From Cristatella mucedo (taxonomy: Eukaryota; Bryozoa; Phylactolaemata; Cristatellidae): DNA of 64,000 bases. The notes beneath the pieces are model-generated. The model did no database searches and was not told where the DNA came from. It was given only the letters and a program-made list of their open reading frames with translations. Positions within the stretch are counted from its first letter, which is position 1; every line of letters starts with the position of its first letter. Positions 1-11,377 of the stretch are shown piece by piece. The DNA is taken from contig WPIO01000143.1 in the NCBI GenBank assembly GCA_009760855.2, positions 26,001 through 90,000 of the forward strand, given 5' to 3'. The translations under genes and the position numbers were made by a program.

Positions 1-118
1 CGCAGGTCGGGAGGGAGTTCCAGGCTTTGGGAGCATACGAGCTAAATGCACGGTCTCCAAAGGATTTAAGGTTGAGTTCTCTGACAGTGCTATATCAAAT
101 GTATTATTATTATTATCA
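1..118. mobile_element. LINE-A 3' fragment with 5' inversion
   Basis: Bases 1-75 are the reverse complement of the LINE-A 3' ORF region (matching the + strand stretch around 3900-3985). Bases 76-118 switch abruptly to the sense LINE-A tail, gttgagttctctga followed by ATT repeats. Such an inversion is the known outcome of twin priming during LINE insertion. The left side is cut by the window edge. Confidence 0.65.
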
Positions 119-179
119 TTACTGTATACTTTATTAACCGGCACCCGAGGAGTTGCCGGCTGACTCAATTATCGCCTAC

Positions 180-1042
180 TAATTGTGCACTTGAATGTCA
201 GCATGCGTAAGCTCGCAAAGGATGATTCACAAGGACAGCACTAAGTGCTGTGATAAATAGATGCATGATTTAGCTTCTTTTTAAATGTGGTCAAGTCCGA
301 GGAAGTCGTGATGCCAGTCGGAAGTGAGTCCGGGCTTTGGGAGCATACAAACTAAAGGCACGATATCCAAAGGATGTGAGGTTCGTACGACGTGTAGTTA
401 AACAATTTGATTCAGAAAACCGGGTGATACTATGCTGAGCCTGGTAGGGGAGTAGATCTGATAGGTAGGCTAGAAGCCAAAGAGTGAAGTGACCTAAGAG
501 TGAGTGACAGAACCGGGACCCAGTGCAGTTCGGCGAGGAGTGGAGTGATGTGGTAACTGTGAAGCTCACGACAGACAAGCCTAGCTGCAGAGTTTTTCAC
601 CAACTGTAAGCACCTGATTGCAGCAGCCGGTAGACCAGTAATCAGTGAATCACAGAAGTCGAGACGGAATGTCACGTTTGCATGGGCGAATTTAGATGTA
701 GTATCCCTGTCTAACCAAGCCCAATTTTTTAGCAATCTAATGTAACTGGAATTAAGCAGACTTGACTTGGGAACTGATGTAGTCGTCGAATGAAAGGTCT
801 TTGGAACAGGACATCAAGATTTCGTGCAGACTCAATAGGAGGCAGAACAGATTTTGAGCGTTAGGTTTTCCAATTTATGAATTTACTTGGTATTGCCTAG
901 TAAGCTGTTTTTGTCATCGTTCAGTTTGTGAAAGTTTGCAGCCATCCATGTGTGGCTGACATCAATACATGCAGCAAGGGAGTTGAGAGAATTCTACATG
1001 CTGGCCGACTGGGAAGGGATCAAAGCAAAGGTACAGTTGTCA
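180..1042 (-). mobile_element. LINE-A fragment, RT C-terminal region to 3'UTR
   Basis: The minus strand encodes the LINE-A tract downstream of the RT core (cf. 3572-4057), with residues such as RLDFCDSLITGLPAAAIRCL and [10 protein letters not shown], broken by frameshifts. It begins at the equivalent of the YADD region near 1040 and runs into the 3'UTR near 180. No intact ORF remains. Confidence 0.8.
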
Positions 1043-1051
1043 TTTTCATAG

Positions 1052-1415
1052 AATAATAAAAATAATGCACTTGATAAAGCACCCTCAGAGAACTCAATCT
1101 CTCTCGAGGCCCTTTACATATGCTGCAAAGGGAAATGCAATTAAATGGTGAGTAATATCATGCTTGGTAAACAAACAACATGAATAACATGGTTAGGGGT
1201 GACATGCACAGGGTCAGCATGCAAATGTGGTTAGTGGCAGCATGCACAGTGTCAGCACGCATAAGCACATCAAGGACGAATCACAGGGACCCACTAAATG
1301 CTGCCCTAAATAGGTGTGTTTTTAAGTTCTTTTTAAATGTGTTCGGGTCAGGGGATGTTCTGACACAGGTCGGGAGGGAGTTCAAGGATTTGGGAGCATA
1401 CGAACTAAGTGAAAG
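1052..1415 (-). mobile_element. LINE-A 3' end
   Basis: On the minus strand this holds the end of the LINE-A ORF, the 3'UTR (gtgcttatgcgtgctgacac, then cactaaccacatttgcatgc) and the terminal stem-loop with its ATT-type tail at 1052-1105. It is a separate insertion from the neighbouring 180-1042 copy. Confidence 0.8.
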
Positions 1416-1706
1416 CCTATATTGTACTTGACGATCACATCGGCGAGAGGGAGAGTACAAATTGTGAAAAGAAGTGAACTGAGCAAAGACCCCTGAGGTC
1501 CCCGTATAATGGACATGTGCATGCATGGTTCGCTGACTGAGAAGAGTTAGTGAATCATAAGTAACAGATACAGACATGCATAAACACAAACAGTAGGTAG
1601 GAGTTTGTGCCTTGCTGACCTCGAAACTGCTATCCACTGCAAGCAACGATCCAAATGTTTAAAATGAGGAAAGAAAGCCACTACTCTCCCTTGTACATGT
1701 ATTGGT

Positions 1707-1720
1707 ATATATATATATAC

Positions 1721-1790
<70 letters not shown>
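1707..1790. repeat. (TA)n/(TG)n microsatellite
   Basis: Alternating TA runs into about 30 uninterrupted TG units. Reading frames through it (poly-HT, poly-VC) are artefacts. Confidence 0.95.
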
Positions 1791-1791
<1 letters not shown>

Positions 1792-2064
1792 CAATGATGC
1801 ATTGAACTTCGGTCACACCCTACTGTTGTCACAGATGTCAATCATGCAAGAGACAAAGCCAGATTGATTATATTACAGGTATGAAAATACCAGCAGCTAT
1901 AAATAAAGGACTCATGCCCAGAGACAATCAAGGTAACGGTAGGTAGAACTCAGGTATAGTGTGTACGGACTGCATTTATCCATAACTCCTTGGTATGACA
2001 GCATGTAAGCATAACCTCAGTCGGTGAATAACCAAGCCAACTATTGTCACCTCCCCAAGAGTAT

Positions 2065-4290
2065 ATAAGAAAAGACAAGGAGATGAGGTAGAGACTATGG
2101 TTTACCACAGACATTAAACTAACCAGGTCTACCAAGCGCAAGCTTAAAAAAGCATACAAAGGATCAGGACTGACTGTCCATCGACAGACATATCAAGACT
2201 ACTGTAGGTCGTACCAATCGATCCTAGCAAAGGCCAAGTCTAGCTTCTATAGAAACATTGTTGAATCGCAGATGCACAATCCAAAAATGCTGATGTCGAT
2301 CAACCATCTCCTCAACCTCTCCCAGATTAGCTCCTTACCTGATGATCCTTGTGATGATCTAGCCGATCGCTTCTCTCGATTCTTTGTGCAGAAGATAGAC
2401 AAGATCAGGGAGTCCATCCCTGCGACGACAACATCCCCCTAGAATGTTGCTCTCCGATTCCTGGCTGCTCCTCAATGTCTACATTTAAGCAGGTCACTAG
2501 TGATCTAGTCCTGAAGTTCGTATCGCAATCAAAGAAGACAACAAGTCCTTTGGACCCTATTCCCACTGTCCTGCTCCTACGTTGCATTGATCTGCTGCTG
2601 CCATGCATAACTAACATCATTAATATGTCCTTAGCCTCAGGTCATGTCCCAGCACCTTTCAAAAAAGCTGTAGTCAGGCCACTTCTCAAGAAAGCGACAC
2701 TAGACCAAGAGAACTTAAGCAACCACCGCCCAGTCTCCCTTCTATTATTCCTATCAAAGACACTGGAACGGGTCGAGGCGGACCAGCTCAACTCATATCG
2801 AAACTTCAAACCTTGCTAGTAAGTTCCAGTCTAGCTTTAGAGCCAATCACTCCACAGAATCAGCATTGCTTAGGGTGTACAACGACCTACTTAGGAATGC
2901 AGACATGGGTAGAGCGTCTCTGCTTGTTTTGCTCGATCTTTCGGCAGCATTTGATACTATCGATCACGAAGTTCTTTTAGAGTGCCTCTCAACTCGCCTG
3001 GGACTGCTCTGCAATGGTTCAGGTCCTACCTCAGTGGGAGACTCCAGAGTATTGACATGAATGGACAAAGATCATCCGGGATACCTCTGAAATATGGGGT
3101 ACCTCCAGGCTCCGTGTTAAGTCCGGTTCTTTTCACGGTTTATACTCTGCCTCTTGCTGATGTGATTGCCAAGTACAATCTAGGCTTTCACTTCTATGCG
3201 GATGACACTCAGTTGTACCTTTGCTTTGATCCCTCCCAGCCTTCGAGCACCTCGAATTCTCTCAACTCACTTGCTGCATGTATTGATGACATCCACACAT
3301 GGATGGCAGCAAATTTTCTAAAACTAAACGATTGTAAGACTAACTTACTAGCTATGGTCAAACCCAGTGTGATTCACAAATTGGAAAAGCTGACGTTCAA
3401 AATTGGCTCTGCCTTCATACCCCCTGTTGAATCAGCTCGAAATCTAGGTGTCACCTTCCAAAGCGACCTCTGGTTAGACGACCACATCAGCTCCACAGTC
3501 AAATCTGCCTACTTACAGCCGCATAACATTGCTAAATTTGGGCTTGTTTAGATAAGCATACCACGTCTAAGTTGGTCCATGCATTCGTGACATCCCGTCT
3601 TGACTTCTGTAACTCTCTGCTTACTGGCCTACCGGCATGTGCAATCAGGCGATTGCAGCTGGTGCAAAACTCCGCAGCTAGGCTTGTCTGTCGTGAACGT
3701 CGCAGTTGCCACATCACACCACTTCTTGCCGACCTGCACTGCCTCCCAGTCAAGCTACGGATCGAGTTCAAGGTTTTGTCACTCACTTTTAGGTCCTTTC
3801 ATTCATTGGCTCCAGCCTATCTCTCAGATCTACTCCCCCACCAAGCCAAGCATAGTACCACCCGCTTTTCGGAATCCAACAGTTTACCAATACCTCGTAC
3901 AAACCTCAAATCCTTTGGAGACCGTGCATGTAGCTCGTGTGCTCCCACAGCCTGGAACTCACTCCCGACTTGCGTCAGAACATCCCCTGACCTGAACACA
4001 TTTAAAAAGAACTTAAAAACGCACCTATTTAGGACGGCATTTAGTGGGTTCCTGTGATTCGTCCTTCATGTGCTTATGCGTGCTGACACTGTGCATGCTG
4101 CCACTAACCACATTTGCATGCTTACCCTGTGCATGTCACCCCTAACCGTGTTATTCATGTTGTTTATCAAGCACGATATTATTCACCATTCAATTGCGTT
4201 TCCTTTTGCAGCAAATGTAAAGCGCCTAGAAAGAGATTGAGTTCTCTGAGGGCGCTTTATCAAGTGCATTATTACTATTATTATAGAGAC
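2065..4290 (+). mobile_element. LINE-A, longest copy, 5'-truncated
   Basis: This L2/CR1-group non-LTR retrotransposon runs from just upstream of the RT domain to a complete 3' end. The 3'UTR is 4058-4210. The terminal stem-loop has arms aaagcgcc (4219-4226) and ggcgcttt (4251-4258), with an inner agaga/tctct stem, and an ATT-rich tail ends near 4286. No endonuclease domain is visible upstream, so the copy is 5'-truncated. Group assignment rests on RT motif style and the microsatellite-like tail. Confidence 0.88.
2092..4057 (+). pseudogene. LINE-A reverse transcriptase, inactivated
   Basis: Reverse transcriptase region of a non-LTR retrotransposon, which would copy its own RNA at a nicked target. 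Pieces in order: a linker resembling the pre-RT region (KLTRSTKRKLKKAYK, then FYRNIV) at about 2098-2443, ending in a stop; RT fingers (TSPLDPIPT, NHRPVSLL) at 2475-2819; RT palm (LLVLLDLSAAFDTIDH) near 2920-2965; GVPPGSVLSPVLF near 3097-3135; the catalytic FYADDTQLYL near 3192-3221; and the C-terminal region 3572-4057. At least four stops or frameshifts separate these pieces, so the copy cannot make a full protein. Confidence 0.85.
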
Positions 4291-4299
4291 GGGAGCTGA

Positions 4300-4590
4300 A
4301 AATATGACGAACTATGAAGCAGGCCATGCTGGAGCAATAACAATTTTTCCATAGCACCGAAGAGAACCAAATATCTCTACAGACGTTTTGCCGCTGGTCG
4401 CACGACAACGAATAAGTAAGAATTTAAGACAGGCCGGCCGCCTTCTTCAGACAAATATGCCAAAGCACACAAGAAGAATTCTAACGTTACATGTTAATAC
4501 CCCTGCTTATTAAATATGCACGTATTGCACACAAGTAAGCAAACGCTAAACTTTAATGGAGTTCAGGAAAACCAAAATCGACAGCTTCTA
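4300..4590. other. no recognisable feature
   Basis: Unique-looking sequence between a LINE-A tail and a SINE-2 fragment. I see no coding or structured element. Confidence 0.4.
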
Positions 4591-4695
4591 TGATTTACAG
4601 GCTTTACCAAACTAACGAATCATGGCCCATTTCTGAGGACTCGAACCTGCGACCTGAGCAGTGAAGAGCAACCACCTTAACCTTCAGCTAAGAGG
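4590..4695 (-). mobile_element. SINE-2 tRNA-like head
   Basis: The minus strand shows a tRNA-derived promoter: a box A-like segment near 4675-4690 and box B (gcaggttcgagtcc) near 4632-4645. It resembles the heads at 39391 and 46440. The body is not clear. Confidence 0.55.
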
Positions 4696-4699
4696 TGTA

Positions 4700-5160
4700 T
4701 GTGCTTGTCTGTTACTTATTAAAGCTGCGATGTCGTCTACGTAGCTGCTATGCTGGAGAATTTCTACAAGGCACACAAAATGGCTTATCTGTAGAGGAAG
4801 CAGCTTGATGGAGATGATGGGTGATGGAATTCCATGGCCAAATGTGGGTGCATTTAGTCTGTAATGCAAAGGAGATGGTGGATGTACTCGAAATAATGGG
4901 TAGTTATAGCTCTGAATGCCTACGGTTTCACCGTAGATGGTACAGTAGTAGCTCACAGGGGTTATGTAAACGGGATTACTATATTGTTGTCTGTTATCGA
5001 CCGAGGAGATGCAGAAAACATCGTCGTGACCAGCATTTTGCTTTACTTTGTTAATAAGGCTGTGCTTAATGCTGAACTTGTATTGTGCAAACAAGCCTTT
5101 CACCGAGCATCATTTTCAACTTCATCATAGGAAGAAGGGTGCTGTCGGTTATGGAGTTGC
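4700..5160. other. no recognisable feature
   Basis: Short ORFs on both strands here show no family I recognise. Base composition is neutral and no repeat is evident. Confidence 0.35.
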
Positions 5161-5167
5161 ACCTCCC

Positions 5168-5240
5168 TTGCCTCACCTCAGACTCGTGATGAGATGAGAT
5201 GAGATGAGAGCCTCACCTCAGACTCGTCTGAGGTGAAGCC
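5168..5240. repeat. direct and inverted repeat cluster
   Basis: The block cctcacctcagactcgt occurs twice (near 5171 and 5211), separated by atgag repeats. The second copy forms a hairpin, tcacctcagac-tc-gtctgaggtga. Confidence 0.7.
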
Positions 5241-5574
5241 CTCATCAACTCTTCATTCCCATTCAACGCTGTTTTTATGCGAGGAGCTTGAAAGCCTTGG
5301 ATTCACCGATCGCCATTAGTATTTGAACAGAGGGAATCAACTGCAGTTCACAATTCACTGTTCGTCGCATTCCTGGGAGGCTCGCACGGTGAGACTGACG
5401 CTGCCGCGCTAGCAGTTTGGCCAAGGATTTAGAATGATCGCATGCATGCGAACCTTGCACAATATGGACAAGTTGCAGCATCCTACGGTTGGAACTGGAG
5501 CCGGACCGCGGGACACTTGCAAAGCGAATGGCCATTCCCTATCGAAGACAGCGAATTAAGTCTCATCTGTCGGC

Positions 5575-6430
5575 ATCTGTCAGAGCCTACATAGAAACTG
5601 CCAGCCTAGAAAGTAAATTCGTGTCAGGTTTCAGAGCAAATCAGTGAAAAGTCATCGAGTGCTGCCTCGGTAATGCAGACTTGCGTATGCAGAGTCTCTC
5701 TCCAGTCTCTGCTACCTTCGGCTACGTAGCATTGGGAAACTTCCGGACTGCTTAGACAGATATGCAATACCCAGGTTGGCCCGCGCATTTGCGACAGCCC
5801 GTCTCGACCTCTGTAACTCGATGCCTGCCTGCTTTACCGACAGGTGCAATCAGGCACTTGCAGTTGGTGCAAAACTCGTCTGCTAGGGTTGTCTGTCGTG
5901 GCGCCAAAGTTGCCAAATCACACCACTTCTAGCCAACTTACACTGGCTCCCACTCAAGCAGCGTAGCGAGTGCAAGGATTTGTCAATCACTCTTACGCCT
6001 TACTCAAATCGTTTAACTACGCCTTGCACCAACCACAAATTCCTAGGAGACCGAGCCATGAGTTCGTATTCTTCTAAAACCGGGAACTCACTGTCGCATG
6101 ACGTCACGGCATGCCCCCTCCCGACTTAAGGACATTTAAAAAGAAGTTATATGTTCGCACCTGTTCGTCGAAACGTTTGCTGGGTACGCGTGATTTATTT
6201 TTGTGCGCCCGTTCGTGCTGCCGGTGTGCATTTTACTACAAACCGCATTATGCATTTTGACATAACGCATGCTACCAGCGGCCCTATACACTGTAATTGT
6301 GCATTTTGAGACTGGGCACGCTACCACTAACCATGCAGTCCTGATTCGTCTACAGCTTATTAAAGGGCTTAGAAAGAGATCGAGTTATCCGAAGACGCAA
6401 CATAAGTGTATTAGTATTATTTTTGTCTTT
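5575..6430 (+). mobile_element. LINE-A, old degraded copy
   Basis: Recognisable blocks include the pre-palm motif (SYIETASLESKFVSGFRAN-like) near 5580-5645, the C-terminal region 5770-6150, and the 3' end gcttagaaagagatcgag near 6368. Heavy indels and point changes mark an old insertion. Confidence 0.7.
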
Positions 6431-6479
6431 ATTTTTGTTATTGTTATTACTATTACTAGTTCTTCTGGATCTCAGAGGT

Positions 6480-7750
6480 CAGATTGCGACTCCATTGATC
6501 CCACATCCTTCTTGAGCGCCATTCGTCTATCCTTGGCATCACAGTCACTGCACTGCAATATTTCAATCCAATCGTAGTAGAAAAATTCAGATAGTAGATA
6601 CCAACGGTCAGCAGTCATACAGAGAGCCTGTGACGTACGGTGTACCCTTCCTCGAAATCCCGTTTAGGTAAGCTTCTTTTCGAAACCAATGCTGTCCCAC
6701 TTCCCGGTGTTATCTTCAAGCACAACCTATGCTTTCATTTTCAGACCGACTATACGCAATTCCACTTATGCTCCAATCCTGACACCCTGAGTTCAATCAT
6801 TTCACGCTCTCTTGACTCGGTAGCAGCATGAATTGCCGACCTTGACCCTTTGTTAGCGAGCTTTTTCAAATTGAATGACAATAAATTCCAACTAGGTAGC
6901 GTGCAAACCTAGTACTACTACGAAATTTGAAAGCCTAACCTTTTAAGTAGTCTAGACCAGCATATCTACCGTGGACTCTGCAGGCATTCTGGGTTTTTTT
7001 TCCTACACGAATTGCCCATAGACGATTGCATCTGCTCCACTTTCAAGTATATTCACTTGTACGTTCGGGGGGGCTTGCATGGATAAGGAAATCGAAGCCA
7101 AGATGACCCATGATGCATTTCTAGCATCTCGATAACACTTGCGTAGCTCTTTACTTTTTGGAGGTCTCACTATCCCTGCAATTGGCCACTGCAGTTATGC
7201 AAAATTTTGTATCAAGACTTGTCTGCTGTCAGAGTCTAGCACTTCACACTACTTCTCACTAATCTGCACTGGATTCCCATCAAGCAGCGCATCGACTTCA
7301 AGATTCTGTCATCTTTGGACGTCTCCTTTCTCTTGCTCCGGCCTCCGTATTGTAGTTGTGTTCGCACAGCACACACAGGACCAACGCCAGCAGTTTATTA
7401 CAGGACTCGCAGAGCAGCGGGGAGCACGACTCCCTTCGCCCCTCTCTCCCGCTCGGATGCCCTCTCCTCGGCCACGGCTGTGCATTGGCCGACCCCGATG
7501 GTGAATCCGCCATCTGTTCGCCAGCGGGTTATTGGCCTGTGTCCACGCCTCATTGGAAGCTGACCACAGCTGTGTACAGGCCCCTCTTGATGCTCCCAAC
7601 CGCTGTTTAGGAAAGGATCGGTACCGGCCTGCATATAATCAAACCACACGTGTGTCAACTGCCTAATCAGGCCCCGTATTTGAACCGCCTACCCTTTCAC
7701 GAAAATAAATCTCTTTCTAGACACTGCAGATTCTGCATAGAAAGCTTATA
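6480..7750 (+). mobile_element. LINE-A, very degraded copy interrupted by a solo LTR
   Basis: Blocks related to the RT region can be followed: the segment equivalent to LQSIDVNGQRSS near 6570-6640, a decayed YADD region near 6740-6775 (DYTQFHLC), and the region near 7240-7345. An LTR-like insertion at 7351-7674 interrupts it. What follows to about 7750 matches only weakly. Confidence 0.55.
7351..7674 (-). mobile_element. probable solo LTR
   Basis: This 324-bp insert in the LINE-A copy is flanked by identical 5-bp repeats cgtat (7346-7350 and 7675-7679). On the minus strand it has a TATA-like gattatatgc near 7630-7640 and an AATAAA at about 7394-7399, the order expected in an LTR. It starts with TG but ends in CC rather than CA, which lowers confidence. 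No internal gag or pol sequence adjoins it. Confidence 0.5.
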
Positions 7751-7854
7751 ACTCTAATCGTTTGATCGTGGTTCTAAAGAACTCTCCAGCGACCATGTTA
7801 TGAGACCGAGCTATGCTGTCGAAGCCAGAAAGTCACTAATAACAGAAAATATAA

Positions 7855-8000
7855 TATAGCTCATGTGTATAGCGTCCTAAGAGAACATCATTTCTATTCG
7901 GGCGCTTCACATATGCCTCAGGGCTCGAGCCGACGACCTCGGCCAGACCTTGGTCGGGGCGAGCACCTTAACCACTGAGCCAAACCAGCTCAGCACTACC
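7855..8000 (-). mobile_element. SINE-1 copy
   Basis: On the minus strand there is a tRNA-like head (box A near 7970-7990, box B ggctcgagcc near 7923-7932). It leads into a tail resembling the LINE-A terminal stem-loop: gcgcccgaatagaaatgatg, then ctcttaggacgctat. Confidence 0.8.
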
Positions 8001-8424
8001 GACATCATCTCGCCGTACGTCATCTCGTGACTTGATTGCACTCGGAAAACAAGCTAAAACCCAGCTGTTCCTCATAGGCTTTACTCGCCGGCGTGAAGCT
8101 CCATTGTGCTCTTTTGATATCGACAACATTTCGAGCACCACTAATTGACGCGATTTATTGGGTTTGAGATCCATTTAGTGACTACCGTTAGCATTTTTCG
8201 ATTAAAACTGCTGCTGGTCTGTTACAGCGCTCCCCCCTAATAATAGAGTTGCAGTAGTCGATCCCAGGGAGAACTATCCGCCGATTGCCTCTGAACTCGA
8301 TCTGGCTAGTCACGACGGGATCGCCTCGCTCGGCCGAGCTCCCATCCTGCGCGCACATCCAAATTACAAGCCACTCCGGCAACTTGGAGTTTTGCATCGA
8401 TTCTTTACGCCGTTACAGATAGCT

Positions 8425-11008
8425 ATGACAACCTGAAAACCCCGTCTAGCGGTTGGGATCGATTTAGGAACCACATACTCCTGCGTCGGCGTTTTCCGAC
8501 ACGGCAAAGTAGAAATTATACCCAATGACCACGGTAACCTGACAACGCCCAGCTGCGTCGCTTTCACGGATCGAGAGCGACTTGTTGGAGACAGCGCGAA
8601 AAATCAAGCGTTCCTGAACACCGCGAACACAGTCTACGGTAAGCTATCCGGATCAAGCTCTATGAGTAATTCGAACCGCCGCCGGGAAGGCAGCACGGCG
8701 AGACGCGACGCTATCCTGCTATAGCATCGGGGGGGTAATCCTTGAATCCACGAATAATTGTGCCTACACCTTGCGCCGTACATGTTCAAACTGAGCAACC
8801 AGTAATTCATGACCTGCATCGTCGAGGCTCTTTGATCTATTTGATCGAACGAAAAAAAGGCTCGCAATCTCTCATCGAAGCCCGCAAATCCCTCTCTCGG
8901 ATCTCCCCGGGCCACTCAGGCTGGCCCGCCAGACTCGGAGAGCCACTCGAGATCGAGGTCGGGCGTCCATTTTTCGCTTCCGGCGCCGGGCACCTCCTGA
9001 GCTGGCCCTCATTAGCTCAGGAGCTGTACGACTGTTATTCGTTCAGCGGTGGCTGAACTGTAGCCTGGTGCTGGCATGCTGTTCCCCGACGGTGTGCGCT
9101 TTCACGATCGCTCTTCAGAGGGGTTATTAGTTTCTAAAGAGATCGGTCACATTGTTCAATTAGCGCGTTGAGCGTCTTTGCCGCCCGAATAACTCCAGCT
9201 AGAGTCCGATGTGAGCCGGGGCCTTCCGTGCTTCTGTAGAGCCAAAATATCCAACATTTCGAAAACTATTTTGGGAGTGACATGTCTCAGTGGACCCGGT
9301 TTTTTACTCGTACTGCTATTAAATTTAGTAGGTAGGCGTGAATACAAGTTTAAATTGATGATAAATACTAAAAATAATTTGTTTATTCATGGGCAATTGA
9401 AAATTAGTGCGGCGGTCCTTAGCTTATTGCTTAGGACTTCCAAGCGATGATTATGGGTAATCCGAATGTAGGCGTATTTTTTTACGTCCCCTAGGAAACC
9501 GGATAACCTCATTGAGATGGCCAGTTTAGGTTTCGGATTTCAGCGATTGAACTGGAGGTATTGCTAGAAAAATTTGCTAGCACAGCAAATCTAAGTACCT
9601 TTTGGACCTTTGACTAAGGCAGACGTTTCCCTACTTATATTTTCACATTTTGAAACGTCACTCTCCTAATAGGCGTTAGAAATTCTGGATGCGCTAACCC
9701 ACTGGAGAAAAGGGAAAGAGATACAGACTTTGGCTGCAGCAGGCAGACCGTATTGACAGGCGCGTGCAGTACTACCAGCTTTGGCAAAGGGTGGCTGCCT
9801 TACGGGTATGGTGAGGGGCTAGCTATGGTCTTACTATTTTCGCAAGGTTTGCAACTGAAAGACTCGAAATTTACAGATGGGTGAGAAAAAGCTGTCAGAT
9901 TGTACATTCGCAAAATTTCCGTGATAGATATGATAATAATACATTAATTATAGCGCCATCGGAGAATGTAATCTCTTTCTAGGCACTTTACATATAATGT
10001 AAAGGAAACACTATCGAATGATTAGTGTTAATGACTAACCCGTCTGCGTATGGACGCCCACGGACTTGTACCGCGAGGGATCGGTAGTCTCCTGAAAATG
10101 GAGTGCCTGATTGAGACCCAGTTTTGCACCCGCTTGAGTCCGTTTCAAAATAATCGCGCTTAGCACCAGCACAATCCTCATCCAGCGGACGACAAAAAAA
10201 GGCTCGAAGAACCCAGGCCTATGGCAAGGGTTGGCAAAAAAGCTCTGCCACTGGAGAAAGCGAACAGAGGAGCGTCTTGAGTGGGCGTGGTAGCTCAGAC
10301 CCTGGATGCTGAAGAGTGTTCTTTGCCGACGAAAGTAAGGTCGAAGTTTGTGGCAGCTGCTGCAAACATCCGCTATACGCTTGTGCAGAAGTGATGAAGC
10401 GTATGCTGATGACTGATTAATAATGATAGTAATACATTTGCATAGTGCCCACAGGGAACTTAACCTCATTCTATTCACTTTACATGTGCCGTAAAGACAG
10501 CTTAGTATTGCAACATACTTTACATACGTTTGGATCCGTATCACCGATTGATCACGTGATCAGTCGGTGAGGCTCTGCAGCAGGGCATCTAGGGGCTCAT
10601 AACAGCATTAAGGGCCCTATACTAAATTACGGCAAGTACCAGCAGCAAATCCTGGACAACTTGGCTGCGCCACGTGCATTATTACGGCACGGGCTAAATT
10701 TTATTTATTAACAGGACGACCAAGCGAAACACGCTGGCAATGTTCTCTTGCATCTCGACAGGTTCCCACGCTCCATTGGCCATTGATATGGCCATTCCCA
10801 GAGCTCGGACCCTAACCTGATTGCGCATCTATGGAACGACCTTCAGCATTGGCTGAGAGCTCAACAGATCATCGGCCGAATTATGAGACAAATTGCAAAT
10901 GTTTTGGCATTCTATAGCATCCGATGTAACTCTTTGAGTCTGTGTCAGCCTGAATGGTGGGTGAAACGATAGCTGGTAGTCAGGTAGGGGTCACACCTTA
11001 CTAGAATA

Positions 11009-11090
<82 letters not shown>

Positions 11091-11330
11091 CAACAGCCCG
11101 CACTGCAGCTATTTTGCTAAAGAAGTCGTGTTTTGGGCCGTTGCATTTAATTAGGCATTAATTTTACTCGTTTGGACCCTCTGATAGATTTTGTTAGAGT
11201 TACCTACTTCATTAATTGACCAGGCAGCAATTATAGAGGTGAGCTTGTGAAAACTGGTGGTCACTCGTTTATATATATTAACTAGTGGTATAAATTAGGG
11301 TGTGTGTGTGTGGTATGTGTTCGTGTGTTC

Positions 11331-11377
<47 letters not shown>

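Noticed and set aside
9001-9470. Possible gene from short ORFs near 9211-9450
   Set aside because: No conserved motif, no splice context, and it lies in intron 1 of HSP70-div.
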